A model generated the notes under the pieces. That model was given only the letters and a program-made list of their open reading frames with translations. It was not told the DNA's origin and searched no databases. A DNA stretch of 64,000 nt from assembly GCA_026671195.1 (NCBI GenBank), contig JAPOHD010000010.1:62569-126568 (forward strand). Direction: 5' to 3'. Source of the DNA: Draconibacterium aestuarii (GTDB lineage: Bacteria; Bacteroidota; Bacteroidia; Bacteroidales; Prolixibacteraceae). The position numbers were made by a program, and so were the translations under genes. Each line of letters opens with the position of its first letter. Position 1 is the stretch's first letter. This document shows positions 9,294 through 17,628 of this stretch, one piece after another.

Positions 9294-10403
9294 TTATTTT
9301 ATCGATACCGATTTAATTGCCCCGGTTTCGGGATGAAATTCAACCGCACAATCGCCCTGAAGTAATTCTTCAGGTACTGGTGCAACACTACCAAACTGTG
9401 CTATGGTGGTTCGCGCTGTAGCTATCACATTCATATCGTTAATAATTCTTACAGTGGCAACCCCCGGCATACGATAATAAACTCCTTTTTTTCCAGCGGC
9501 AGGATTTTGAGATTCCACTTCACCAGCATATTTTTTAACCAGATTTTGATCCTGTTCAAACTCAATCATCACCGGCTTACCGGAAAGGTCGCTGGCCGAA
9601 ACCAAACCTTTTTCATCTGAAATGCGAAAAATTACCTGACCTTTCCCCGGTTTCGATTCAGGCACATAATCGAAACTGTAACTTTCCTTTTTGTAGGTTG
9701 TTCTGCCCACAAATAATGTAATGTAGTTTTTCTCAGTTCGTTTTAGCTCTTCCAGGCTAACTTCATATGCTTTCCCATCCGGATACTCACCATCAATTCG
9801 TAAAGCCGCCAAATCGTACTGATTCATGCGACAGTTAAGAATTCGCTTGGCTGCTTCAGCTGCCTTTTGCTCGACACTAACACGCGAAGGCCGGAAATTA
9901 TTGGTTGAATCGCCCGGATAATAAGTTGGCGTATCGGTAAAATAATCAAAAGAGAAACCATCGTCTATATCGGGTTTTTGAAAGGTTTTATTTGATTGCA
10001 TCGCAGGCAAATCAGTAACAATTGCATCAGAATTTATACCTGCCAAACATCCGTTCGGGGCCAAATTCAACATAAAAGCACCATCGCCCATGGCTTTATA
10101 AACCTGCTCCGGATCGGGCTCTGAAAAGGTCTCTATTTTAACCTCGGAGATTGACCAACTTGTTGTTGCACGGTTTTTAGCATTTGTTATTCCCAACAAC
10201 TGCTCGGCATAAGCGGCATAAGGCCCCGGCACAAACACTTCGCGAATGGCCTTCACATGTACTTTAATCCCGGTACGTGGCAGAGCATAAGCAATTCCCT
10301 CCACATAAGCAGGCGTTACCACTGCTTCATCATCTTTCTTTTTTCGTTGTCCGTAAGTTGGAATTACAAACATCAAACAAACTAGTATTGCTAAATATTT
10401 CAT
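9294..10403 (-). CDS. DUF4831 family exported protein
   Basis: 369 residues from the ATG at 10403, chosen because it starts a clean signal peptide, MKYLAILVCLMFVIPTYG, followed by QRKKKDDEA. A longer reading frame extends 31 codons upstream but that stretch is not signal-like. The body (YALPRTGIKVHVKAIR, GCLAGIN, ILNCRMNQYDLAALRIDGEYPDG) fits DUF4831, a Bacteroidota family of unknown function. It is probably periplasmic or outer-membrane-associated. It stands alone with a divergent aat upstream. Confidence 0.8.
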   Translation of the reverse strand: MKYLAILVCLMFVIPTYGQRKKKDDEAVVTPAYVEGIAYALPRTGIKVHVKAIREVFVPGPYAAYAEQLLGITNAKNRATTSWSISEVKIETFSEPDPEQVYKAMGDGAFMLNLAPNGCLAGINSDAIVTDLPAMQSNKTFQKPDIDDGFSFDYFTDTPTYYPGDSTNNFRPSRVSVEQKAAEAAKRILNCRMNQYDLAALRIDGEYPDGKAYEVSLEELKRTEKNYITLFVGRTTYKKESYSFDYVPESKPGKGQVIFRISDEKGLVSASDLSGKPVMIEFEQDQNLVKKYAGEVESQNPAAGKKGVYYRMPGVATVRIINDMNVIATARTTIAQFGSVAPVPEELLQGDCAVEFHPETGAIKSVSIK

Positions 10404-10661
10404 ATTATTAAAATTGTTGGTATTAAAGGTATAATATGGAACTCGCATGTGTTCTATCATCCTCCCTGTTGTATTTATTCTGCATGCTCGTTTCATGGTA
10501 TAAAAATTATTTATTCATTGTAGTACTAAATCAAACTCGATTTAATTTGCTCGTTTTAAGGTTCGAATGACTATTTAAGTAAAAACCCAAAATTATTAAA
10601 AATATTTTGATGTGAGTAGGAAACTTCGTCCAAGGATATTTTAAAGTCGTACTCAGGTTAT

Positions 10662-10669
10662 TAAATTTG
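10662..10669 (+). promoter_or_regulatory. -7 box (TAAATTTG) just before aat
   Basis: TAAATTTG fits TAnnTTTG and ends only 6 nt before the aat ATG at 10676, which would put transcription start at about the first codon. No convincing -33 TTG is seen, so this may be chance. Confidence 0.3.
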
Positions 10670-10675
10670 TATTCT

Positions 10676-11338
10676 ATGATAGAATTTCCCGATCCGAAAT
10701 TAGCCGACGACGACGGTTTGATTGCTCAGGGAGGAGAACTGACTCCCGAGTTTTTGCTGTCGGCCTACTGCCAGGGTATTTATCCGTGGTTTTGCGAAGG
10801 TGAGCCCATTTTATGGTGGTCGCCCAATCCGCGTATGGTTTTATTCCCCGAAAAATTTAAGTTACGAAAAAGCCTGAAGCAGGTAATTAACCGAAATACT
10901 TTCGAGCTGAAAATAGACACTGCATTTGAGGAAGTAATCAAGCACTGCAGTCGAATTCCGCGCGCCGACCAAAATGAGACCTGGATTACCAACGATATAA
11001 TTGAAGGCTATGTAAAATTGCACCAACTGGGTTATGCCCACTCGTTTGAAAGTTATTTCGAGGGTGAACTGGTTGGCGGCTTATACGGCATTTCGTTGGG
11101 CAATTGTTTTTTTGGCGAAAGTATGTTTTTTACCAAAACCGATGCCAGCAAAGTGGCCTTTTATCATTTGGTACAATTTGCCATGAAACACAACTTTGCC
11201 TTTATAGATGCCCAACAGGAAACCGGGCATTTAAAAAATTTGGGCGCCGAGATTATACCACGAACCGACTTTTTGGAGATGTTAGAAAAAGCCTTGCAAA
11301 AAGACACTTTGCAGGGGAAGTGGACGGGGTTGTTGTAA
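10676..11338 (+). CDS. aat: Leucyl/phenylalanyl-tRNA--protein transferase
   Basis: 220 residues from the ATG at 10676, where the protein begins MIEFPDPKLADDDGLIAQGG as in the family; a TTG three codons earlier is less likely. The family pattern is complete: LLSAYCQGIYPWF, WWSPNPRMVLFP, a central ETWITNDIIEGY, GGLYGISLGNCFFGESMF, and FIDAQQETGHLKNLGAE near the end. The enzyme adds Leu or Phe from charged tRNA to the N-terminus of proteins beginning with Arg or Lys, marking them for ClpS/ClpAP degradation (Leu/N-degron route). No clpS lies nearby. Degraded copies of its 3' end occur at 12561 and 14019. Confidence 0.95.
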   Translation: MIEFPDPKLADDDGLIAQGGELTPEFLLSAYCQGIYPWFCEGEPILWWSPNPRMVLFPEKFKLRKSLKQVINRNTFELKIDTAFEEVIKHCSRIPRADQNETWITNDIIEGYVKLHQLGYAHSFESYFEGELVGGLYGISLGNCFFGESMFFTKTDASKVAFYHLVQFAMKHNFAFIDAQQETGHLKNLGAEIIPRTDFLEMLEKALQKDTLQGKWTGLL

Positions 11339-11462
11339 TTCTTATTACTCACGCCTGCAAACCAAATACCTCTGCAATACTTCTTTTTAGGTTGTTAAAT
11401 GCTGTCAAATACATTATAAGATAAAACCAAGCATTCAAAAATCCGTTTAAAAGAATAGTTAT

Positions 11463-11470
11463 TAATTTTG
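11463..11470 (+). promoter_or_regulatory. -7 box (TAATTTTG) of the desaturase gene
   Basis: TAATTTTG matches TAnnTTTG and ends 8 nt before the ATG at 11479. Transcription would begin within a few nucleotides of the start codon. The -33 element is not clear. Confidence 0.4.
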
Positions 11471-11478
11471 CAGAGGTA

Positions 11479-12480
11479 ATGGAAACAAAAGAAAAAAAAG
11501 AACAAGTTAACCCATGGGCGGATTTCTATAAAAACCAGGAGAATTACATAACACCAAGTCTTAAAAAAAGCATATGGCAGGTTATAAATACCTTTGTTCC
11601 TTATGTGGCGTTGTGGGTTGCCATGGCGTATTCTTTGAAAGTTTCGTATTGGCTGACTGCCCTGTTAATTGTAATTGCATCCGGTTTTTTAGTGCGTCTG
11701 TTTATCATCTTTCACGATTGTGGACACGGTTCGTTTTTTAAATCGGAGAAAGCCAATTTAATTGTTGGGGCTTTTTTTGGCATTCTGGCTTTTACCCCTT
11801 ATTACAAATGGCACAACAGCCATATAAAACACCATGCCACTGTTGGTAACCTCGACAAACGTGGTGTTGGCGATGTTTGGACTATGACCAAAGAGGAGTA
11901 TAACAAGAGTAGCAAAAAGAAAAGGTTGTTTTATAAATTGTATCGCCTCCCCATTTTTATGTTTGGCGTTGGGCCGCTTTATGTTTTCCTGATTCAAAAC
12001 CGTATGACCTCAGACTGGATGAATGAAAAAGAAAAAAGGAATGTCTATTTTACGAACCTTATGTTGGTTGTTTTAATTGTTGCAATGGGTTTGAGTATTG
12101 GTTTTGTTCCATTTATTCTGCTTCAGATAGCCGTGATGTACCTGGCTGGAATTGCAGGCTTGTGGCTGTTTTACCTGCAACACCAGTACGAAGATGTGAC
12201 CTGGTATCGCAATAAAGACTGGAATTTCAGAGAAGTTGCACTGGCTGGTAGTTCGTACGTTAAATTCCCCAAAATACTACAATGGTTTTCTGGCAATATC
12301 GGGTTTCACCACATCCATCATTTTAACTCGCGTATACCCAATTACAATCTCGAAAAATGCCACCGCGAAAACGATATATTTCAACAGGTAAAACCGGTAA
12401 CTTTTCTGATAAGCATGAAATCGTTGAAGTTGCGTTTATGGGACGAAAAACTACACAAACTGGTTGCCTACAAACACTAA
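11479..12480 (+). CDS. Membrane fatty acid desaturase
   Basis: 333 residues. The three histidine boxes of membrane di-iron desaturases are present: HDCGHGS (from residue 79), HNSHIKHH (112-119) and HHIHHFNSRIPNY in the last quarter. Hydrophobic pairs lie before and between the boxes (residues about 38-72, 95-108, and two strong segments in the middle), giving about four membrane spans. It introduces a double bond into acyl lipids in the inner membrane using O2 and reduced electron carriers. Regiospecificity is not readable; the compact box spacing resembles DesA/delta-12-like bacterial enzymes. It lies between aat and a decayed aat tail. Confidence 0.92.
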   Translation: METKEKKEQVNPWADFYKNQENYITPSLKKSIWQVINTFVPYVALWVAMAYSLKVSYWLTALLIVIASGFLVRLFIIFHDCGHGSFFKSEKANLIVGAFFGILAFTPYYKWHNSHIKHHATVGNLDKRGVGDVWTMTKEEYNKSSKKKRLFYKLYRLPIFMFGVGPLYVFLIQNRMTSDWMNEKEKRNVYFTNLMLVVLIVAMGLSIGFVPFILLQIAVMYLAGIAGLWLFYLQHQYEDVTWYRNKDWNFREVALAGSSYVKFPKILQWFSGNIGFHHIHHFNSRIPNYNLEKCHRENDIFQQVKPVTFLISMKSLKLRLWDEKLHKLVAYKH

Positions 12481-12560
12481 ACCTGCAATAGAGAACAAGG
12501 ACATTTTCGACGATCTTACCAAAATCAATCCCTCCTTTGGATTATTTAGATGCGCACCGG

Positions 12561-12634
12561 TTACCCGAACCAATTTTTGTAGATACTGAAAGAGACAATA
12601 CAAAAAAACTTTGCAGGAAAATGGACAGGATGAA
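12561..12634 (+). pseudogene. Decayed copy of the aat 3' end (copy B)
   Basis: Aligns with the last 80 bases of aat (11256-11338) by eye: TACC-CGAACC, TTTTTG-AGAT, CAAAAA and then ACTTTGCAGG--AA-TGGAC-GG are shared in order, with small gaps. The frame is broken by a stop and indels, so it is not translated. It begins about 80 nt after the desaturase stop. It shares GGAAAATGGA and the following GGAT with copy C at 14019, more closely than with aat itself. Confidence 0.6.
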
Positions 12635-12663
12635 CAGAACACTGATAGTATGGATTATTCCAG

Positions 12664-13065
12664 CTATTCAACGCTTCTAATACTTTGTTTATTTAGTTTT
12701 AAGTCGATGAAAAACAGGGGGAAGAGAATCGAAATATATGCCAGCAGGTCCCATAGATCAAATGTAGCCTCGTAAACATTAAAAAGCTGCATTGTTTCAA
12801 TGCCAAAGCAGACCAACAGAAAAATTGTCAGTGTCCTTTTAGGTGTAAAAAAGCGTGTCCATACGTTATTGGCGTAAGCGGTAAAAAGTCCGCGAAACAA
12901 AATGTAATTCCAGGCCGGGCCGGTTATATCCAATACATATCCTTTCCAGAAGGCCCCCAAATCGATCCATATTGTTGCCAATCCGGTTCCTGCAAAAACG
13001 ACAAGAGCTATTGCCCAATAGGGTGCGTATTTATCGTGTATAATTTTTGGGTTATCGTGTTTCAT
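12664..13065 (-). CDS. Small integral membrane protein, unknown function
   Basis: 133 residues with four predicted membrane helices (about residues 16-36, 50-64, 80-96 and 103-121). The end, DLWDLLAYISILFPLFFIDL, recalls the last helix of small VanZ-like or DUF2809-like membrane proteins, but the match is weak and I do not assign a family. It stands alone on the minus strand, convergent with copy B of the aat tail. Confidence 0.6.
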   Translation of the reverse strand: MKHDNPKIIHDKYAPYWAIALVVFAGTGLATIWIDLGAFWKGYVLDITGPAWNYILFRGLFTAYANNVWTRFFTPKRTLTIFLLVCFGIETMQLFNVYEATFDLWDLLAYISILFPLFFIDLKLNKQSIRSVE

Positions 13066-13154
13066 AATGGCAATATATAAAATTCCCCGTTAGCCAGGGA
13101 AACTTCCTACTGCCCAACGCATTCCAACTGGTTTAATCGGACAGCTACTTTCCT

Positions 13155-13168
13155 CAAAAACGTTTTTG
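13155..13168. promoter_or_regulatory. 14-bp perfect palindrome between two divergent orphan genes
   Basis: CAAAAACGTTTTTG reads the same on both strands and lies in the 224-nt divergent spacer. It could be an operator or a chance A/T palindrome. Confidence 0.25.
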
Positions 13169-13289
13169 TAACCTTTATGCAAAAGGTGTTGTAAATAAAT
13201 ATGCCAATTCAAACACTGCACTTCAGACTTAGGCGAGAAACGGCGCTAAGAATGTGATAATTTTATTTGTAACCCATCAATTTAAGAAA

Positions 13290-13838
13290 ATGAAAAATAC
13301 GATGAAGTTATTAATAGGAGTGCTTTTAGCAGTTACATTAATAAGTAGTTGCAATAAAGATGATGAAGAAACAGCAACCAGTAATTATTTGAAAATTGCT
13401 GATGCTGAATATGACTTATCGGCAGGATTGCTGGAAAATTTTGGAACAGATAATTGGTATTACGGTTATCTTGGGAAATTGATACTCTATTCAAAAGGCT
13501 TATCATTACAGATAGATGAAGAAAACCATTATGAATTTATTGGAAAGGGGGATGCTATTTATTTTGTATTGTTTTCATCTTCTGAAGATGTTCTCGACAA
13601 TGCCAACTATGTATTCACTTCTACCGAACCTTATTCAATTGGAACGTTCTACGAAGCAGGTTATACGATTAATTTTGACACAGAAGATTGGGATGCTGAC
13701 GAATCAGATGACATTGTAAGCGGAACGGTTAGCATTTCCAAAAGTGGAAACGTGTACAGTATTTCCATTAATTGTACAGGTGAAAATAGTGAAAAAATTA
13801 CCGGATTTTATGAGGGAACTCTTCGCTATTTTAATTAG
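13290..13838 (+). CDS. Putative lipoprotein, unknown function
   Basis: 182 residues from the ATG at 13290; the start 36 nt upstream would be a GTG with a non-signal-like extension. The N-terminus MKNTMKLLIGVLLAVTLISS ends in a lipobox with the lipidated Cys at residue 21, followed by an acidic NKDDEE stretch, which in Bacteroidota is compatible with surface export of lipoproteins. The mature part is rich in aromatic residues and beta-prone repeats (YEFIGKGDAIYFVLF, GYTINFDTEDWD), with a final FYEGTLRYFN. I recognise no family. It is an isolated accessory gene between two decayed aat tails. Confidence 0.7.
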   Translation: MKNTMKLLIGVLLAVTLISSCNKDDEETATSNYLKIADAEYDLSAGLLENFGTDNWYYGYLGKLILYSKGLSLQIDEENHYEFIGKGDAIYFVLFSSSEDVLDNANYVFTSTEPYSIGTFYEAGYTINFDTEDWDADESDDIVSGTVSISKSGNVYSISINCTGENSEKITGFYEGTLRYFN

Positions 13839-14018
13839 TCTGATGATTTTAATAAACCGACCGGCTTAAAAACTACCAAAATAGAATTGAGCATATTGAT
13901 AAAATAAAAAACAGAATACCAGTGCCTAAAATAGTGCCCTGGTGGCACAAATTTGCAATTCGTGCCTTTATTAGTTTCAACTCTTTCGTGTTGCACACCG
14001 ATTACAAATCGAGCGGGG

Positions 14019-14093
14019 GCTGATTTTTAGAGCTATTAAAAACGGCACAGCAAAAACAAACTTTGCAAGGGGAAAATGGATGGGATCAATCTA
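14019..14093 (+). pseudogene. Decayed copy of the aat 3' end (copy C)
   Basis: Matches the end of aat in order: GA-TTTTT-GAG-T-TTA-AAAA, GCAAAAA, ACTTTGCA-GGGGA, TGGA-GGG, with an in-phase-looking TAA at the end. Frameshifts and an early stop show it is dead. Its last bases overlap the 3' end of the convergent gene at 14086. The stretch before it (13839-14018) holds no gene that I can see. Confidence 0.55.
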
Positions 14094-14640
14094 AAGAATA
14101 CACCTCATCAACATAGGCAAGCGTACACATAAGGTAAAGGCTTCGATCGAAATAACGTAAAATGTGGCTTTCGAATACCATAATATCATCGATATAGAAT
14201 TCGGTAAATACTGCTTTCATTTTCTGATACACAGCATATTTAAACGCTTCACTTTCTTGATTCTTCGTGTATTCTTCCCAATATAATTTTTCCACCTCTG
14301 CTCGAAATTCTTCGGCTACTTCTTCTTTCAATTTTTGACAATAGAACTCAGCTTCTGCACGGTCGGAGCCGGGAACAGGAACAGCGTTAAGATCGGCCAT
14401 GGGGCCCACGTTATTGTTTAACCAATGTGCATTACTAAAGTTTTCAAAAATTAAACGGGCATATTTATTACCAAGTTTTAATAGCTCGTTTTCGTAGGTA
14501 TTACGGTTTTTAGCCAAATGCTGAAATACCACCTCGTTTAAAGCCGGCGAAAGCTTTTGGGTAAATCTTTCGAACAAAGCATTGTTATGAGCTTTATTTT
14601 CTTCATGCTGTTTTTTCAGCCGGTTTAAATCATCGAGCAT
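14086..14640 (-). CDS. Cytoplasmic alpha-helical protein, unknown function
   Basis: 184 residues with no signal peptide or membrane span. It is strongly charged and predicted mostly helical, with coiled-coil-like pieces at both ends of the first half (LNRLKKQHEENKAHNNALFERF; EFYCQKLKEEVAEEFRAEVEKLYWEEY). It ends in aromatic-rich IDDIMVFESHILRYFDRSLYLM. I recognise no domain. It stands alone and the following 2.2 kb has no clear gene. Confidence 0.6.
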   Translation of the reverse strand: MLDDLNRLKKQHEENKAHNNALFERFTQKLSPALNEVVFQHLAKNRNTYENELLKLGNKYARLIFENFSNAHWLNNNVGPMADLNAVPVPGSDRAEAEFYCQKLKEEVAEEFRAEVEKLYWEEYTKNQESEAFKYAVYQKMKAVFTEFYIDDIMVFESHILRYFDRSLYLMCTLAYVDEVYSLD

Positions 14641-14989
14641 AGCTTATGGTTTTTGATGAATTATTCTTGCGTTAATTAATGTGCAGCATCAATATTATCG
14701 TTAATTCGTTTATCTCGTTTTAAAAAGTGTTGTTATTCACCCCAATGGGCATGAGAAAAATACCTAATCGACTGAGTTGTTATTAACTTCATTGGCAGGG
14801 TTTCTGGCGGTTCTTGCTTTTGCTTTATTTGGGTGCGTGTATTCAACAATTTTTGGTTTTTTGTTGCTTAAAAATAAACATAAAATCAATTCTAATCTTC
14901 TTTCACTGAGTATTATTCAACATAAATTTTGTACCGTATTTCCGTGTTCTGCCCAAAACCCTCGTTAAGCTCGCGTTTTTACCCGAAAG

Positions 14990-15424
14990 GCTTGTGAAAA
15001 GTTTTAACGCTCTTGCTTTTTACCCGGTAGTGCTGGTAAAACGTGAGACTATACCTCACTTTTTTCCTTGCCGTTCTCGCTTTTTAGGACAATGCCTTTG
15101 CTTTTTTTTAGCTCATCCTCACTATTTTTTAAAAGCGGCAAGCTAAATGCCAGTTTATATGCTGTTTTTTAGATCATGCACGGCGTAAAAAGCCGCGATT
15201 TTCTGTTTTTTTCCTGGCTTTTTGCGGCTTTTAACCCCGCTAATGCATAAAAAAGTCGGGCTATTGGTGTAAAAAATGAGCTGAATGAAGAAAAAAGTGA
15301 GAAGCATGCCGTTCCGAATCGGGTATTTGCATAATTTTTTTGGAGTTACTCTAAAAAAAACAAAACCAGCGCTATAAAAAGCGAAGCCTTTGCCATAAAA
15401 TCGAAGCCTGTTGCAGGTTCGAAA
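14990..15424 (-). pseudogene. Minus-strand quasi-open frame with scattered stops
   Basis: One minus-strand frame reads nearly through this stretch with only a few stops. Pieces read FIALVLFFLE, then RLFYALAGLKAAKSQEKNRK, then ELKKSKGIVLKSENGKEKSE. Composition alternates hydrophobic and lysine-rich parts. It may be a decayed gene or a non-coding repeat whose T-tracts (every 20-45 nt on the plus strand) read as Lys codons. No family recognised. Confidence 0.3.
15188..15232. repeat. Inverted repeat AAAAGCCGC / GCGGCTTTT
   Basis: Nine-base arms at 15188-15196 and 15224-15232 around a 27-nt T-rich loop. It lies inside the T-tract block and could form a hairpin in either transcript. Confidence 0.45.
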
Positions 15425-15723
15425 TAAAGAAAACTCTTAAAGTTGGCGAAATACCCCGTGGTAAACAACGAGAAATTAGTTGATTAAATGGAAAAAGATT
15501 GCTTCAATTCATTCGCAATAACATTATTACTAAAGGATTAAGATTTAAGAGGGGCTTTAGAACTTTGGTCTATTTTGATCAAGTACTGAATAAAAATAAA
15601 ACCTTACTGAGAGCGGGAAACTCCATAGATATGAGGAAACGAGCCTGCGGGTTACAGGATTTGCCAAAAACTTTAATTATAAAGGAGTGAAATCACCCCT
15701 CCGAAGTTGGGTTTTGTGACTAC

Positions 15724-15900
15724 TTACCGCAGTGCTTCGGCACACAGGTGTGAAGATGAAGTGCGAAGGGCAAAAGCAGCCTTGAGCTCGGAAATGTCTT
15801 CCTCGTGCATACTATTTGCATCCCTGTCTGTCAGAATAGGCAGGCAGCCAAATAATATGGCCTCCGGTAAGAGAGAAAGTACTGCTTTTAAACAATAAAT
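15724..15900 (-). pseudogene. 58-codon coding-like remnant without a start codon
   Basis: From a TGA at 15901-15903 a minus-strand frame runs 58 codons to a TAA. It contains PEAILFGCLPILTDRDANS and EEDISELKAAFALR and ends HLCAEALR. The residue mix looks like real protein, but there is no ATG at its head and no family match that I can name. On the plus strand the same DNA carries GTGCTTCGGCAC, a perfect UUCG-tetraloop hairpin, so an RNA role is an alternative. Confidence 0.3.
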
Positions 15901-16020
15901 TCAATGATAAATTGATATTTCTTAACAAGAATAGTAGCGAAAATATTTGCATGAAAAATTGAAATCCACCGGATTTTACGGGTGATCCCGGATCCATTCC
16001 TGAACGTAAGAAATTCCTCA

Positions 16021-16046
16021 AAAAAAACTCCACCCTGAAGGTGGAG
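16021..16046 (-). terminator. Minus-strand terminator-like hairpin
   Basis: Read on the minus strand, CTCCACC / GGTGGAG (loop TTCAG) is followed by seven T. This is a good intrinsic terminator for a transcript coming from the right, yet no minus-strand gene lies there. Confidence 0.55.
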
Positions 16047-16372
16047 CTCATGCCTTTTCGATGCATGTTTTGGGACTGTTGTATAAGGACAATTTTAGTA
16101 CAATTGATTAGTTGAAATGATTTTCTCTATCAACAACAAGTACAAAAATAACATGAAATCAGTTGCCTGAATAAGAATAAAGACTGTTTTATTGAACCAT
16201 GGATATTTCCCAGCGAAACTTATTTTTTTTCAGGGAAGGGAAACAACGGGCAGCAGCTACAAAACATAAGCTTACAAACAAATACGGAATTACAGGTTTT
16301 TAAAAAGTTGTTTCAAAAAATAACTTGTAGCTGTATATTGTTTATTACTCCATTACTATTCTATGTACAAAA

Positions 16373-16401
16373 GCTCCCCGTTGTTTCCAACGGGGAGTTT
16401 T
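16373..16401. terminator. Strong two-way hairpin
   Basis: CTCCCCGTTG / CAACGGGGAG with loop TTTC, flanked by TTTT on the plus side and by CTTTTG on the minus side. It lies about 330 nt from the hairpin at 16021 with no gene between them. Confidence 0.5.
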
Positions 16402-16904
16402 GAATGCTGTAAAATTTAACGGTATTAATCCTTATCAAGAATTAATTTCTTTACCACCTCCTAATCACCTCTAATTATTGTAACAAATCATACCCTAACA
16501 TTCCATTCTATAAATTGAATGCTGTTTTTCACGAATAAAAACAAACTGTTTACAATATCTGAGGGATAAGAATCACAGCTATTTTATATTCGACAGAAAA
16601 ATAGCACAACTTTTAGATAAAGGTAGGTCAGATGTGCTAAACTTTTGGTCATTCAAACTTACTTCTTAGCAAACCACTCCTTTTTATGATTAAACTATCC
16701 AATTTCACAACGAGCAAACAACTACTATTTGAAGCTTCTATTTCATCTTATTATAGCCTGTTAACCATCTCCTTATTAAAGCCCTGTTTTTTATTATCGT
16801 ACAGTCTGTTTTCGCCAACGAACGATTCTATTTTCAAATTTTGATTTATTATATTGCAGGAAACAAAAGATAAAAAACAATACACCCAATTAAAGCGATT
16901 GCTA

Positions 16905-17627
16905 ATGCCAGACTTCAACACGTTTATTATCGACGATGAACCCGATGCCGGGCACCTGTTAAAAAGCTTAATGGAAGAATTTCCTGCCATTCAGGTGAAA
17001 CAGATTTTCATCGATGCTTTAAAAGCCCTGGATGTAGTGATTATGGAGCAGCCAAGGGTAATTTTCCTGGATATTGATATGCCGGAAATAAGTGGGCTGG
17101 AGTTTTTATTACAGGTAAATAAGTTTTCACCTGATACAAAAGTGGTATTTGTAACTGCTTTTAAAAACTATGCTTTGGAAGCCTTACAAAACAATGCATT
17201 CGACTTTATTTGCAAACCTATTTCGAGGGAAGAATTACGTCGCGTGGTTTATAAAATTATAGCTTCGGTGAAGCAGGAAAGTAATAAGACAACCAAAGAC
17301 ACCCCGCAAAGAGTTTTATTAAAAACCGCCGAAGGACACCATTATGTTTCGGTTGAGAATGTTTTGTACCTGGAAGCCGACAGCAATTACACCAACCTGG
17401 TATTAAAGGATGGTAAAAGGTTACTCTCGAGCGTAAACCTGGGAAGAATACACAATCAGTTTCCAAAAGAGGAATTTGTCCGCATCAGCCGGAAACACAT
17501 CATCAATAAAAATTACCTGACGTTTATGAATTTTTGTAAACATTATTGTTTAGTGTCCGACAATGGCGAGGAATACAAACTGGAGGTGAGTTTGAAAATG
17601 AAAGATCTGAAGCGGGAACTGGAATAA
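16905..17627 (+). CDS. LytTR-family response regulator
   Basis: 240 residues from the ATG at 16905; an upstream TTG would add 17 non-homologous residues. The receiver domain (1-120) has the acidic pair IIDDEPD, the phospho-acceptor Asp56 in VIFLDIDMPEISG, Thr in VVFVTAF and Lys in FICKPIS. The C-terminal LytTR DNA-binding domain (about 140-240) contains VENVLYLEADSNYTNL and FVRISRKHIINKNYL. It controls promoters in response to the LytS-type kinase encoded 105 nt downstream. Its targets cannot be read here. Confidence 0.93.
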   Translation: MPDFNTFIIDDEPDAGHLLKSLMEEFPAIQVKQIFIDALKALDVVIMEQPRVIFLDIDMPEISGLEFLLQVNKFSPDTKVVFVTAFKNYALEALQNNAFDFICKPISREELRRVVYKIIASVKQESNKTTKDTPQRVLLKTAEGHHYVSVENVLYLEADSNYTNLVLKDGKRLLSSVNLGRIHNQFPKEEFVRISRKHIINKNYLTFMNFCKHYCLVSDNGEEYKLEVSLKMKDLKRELE

Positions 17628-17628
17628 G

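Larger units (their letters stand above)
14641..16904. other. 2.2-kb stretch without a convincing gene
   Basis: No frame here has the look of an intact protein gene. It contains a T-tract-rich block (about 14965-15235), a minus-strand quasi-open frame (14990-15424), a short coding-like minus frame (15724-15900), an inverted ATTGC...GCAAT motif (15498-15520), a minus-strand terminator-like hairpin (16021-16046) and a strong two-way hairpin (16373-16401). A 63-codon TTG-started frame at 14777-14968 begins like a membrane segment but lacks an ATG and is doubtful. I read the block as decayed accessory DNA with some structured, perhaps transcribed, parts. Confidence 0.6.

Noticed and set aside
14777-14968. 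63-codon plus-strand frame with a hydrophobic start
   Set aside because: Starts only at TTG, has no ATG and turns into non-protein-like sequence after 35 codons; kept only as a remark on the gene-poor block.
15410-15430. GGTTCGAAAT resembling a tRNA T-loop
   Set aside because: No acceptor, D or anticodon arms fit around it, and the T-stem does not pair.
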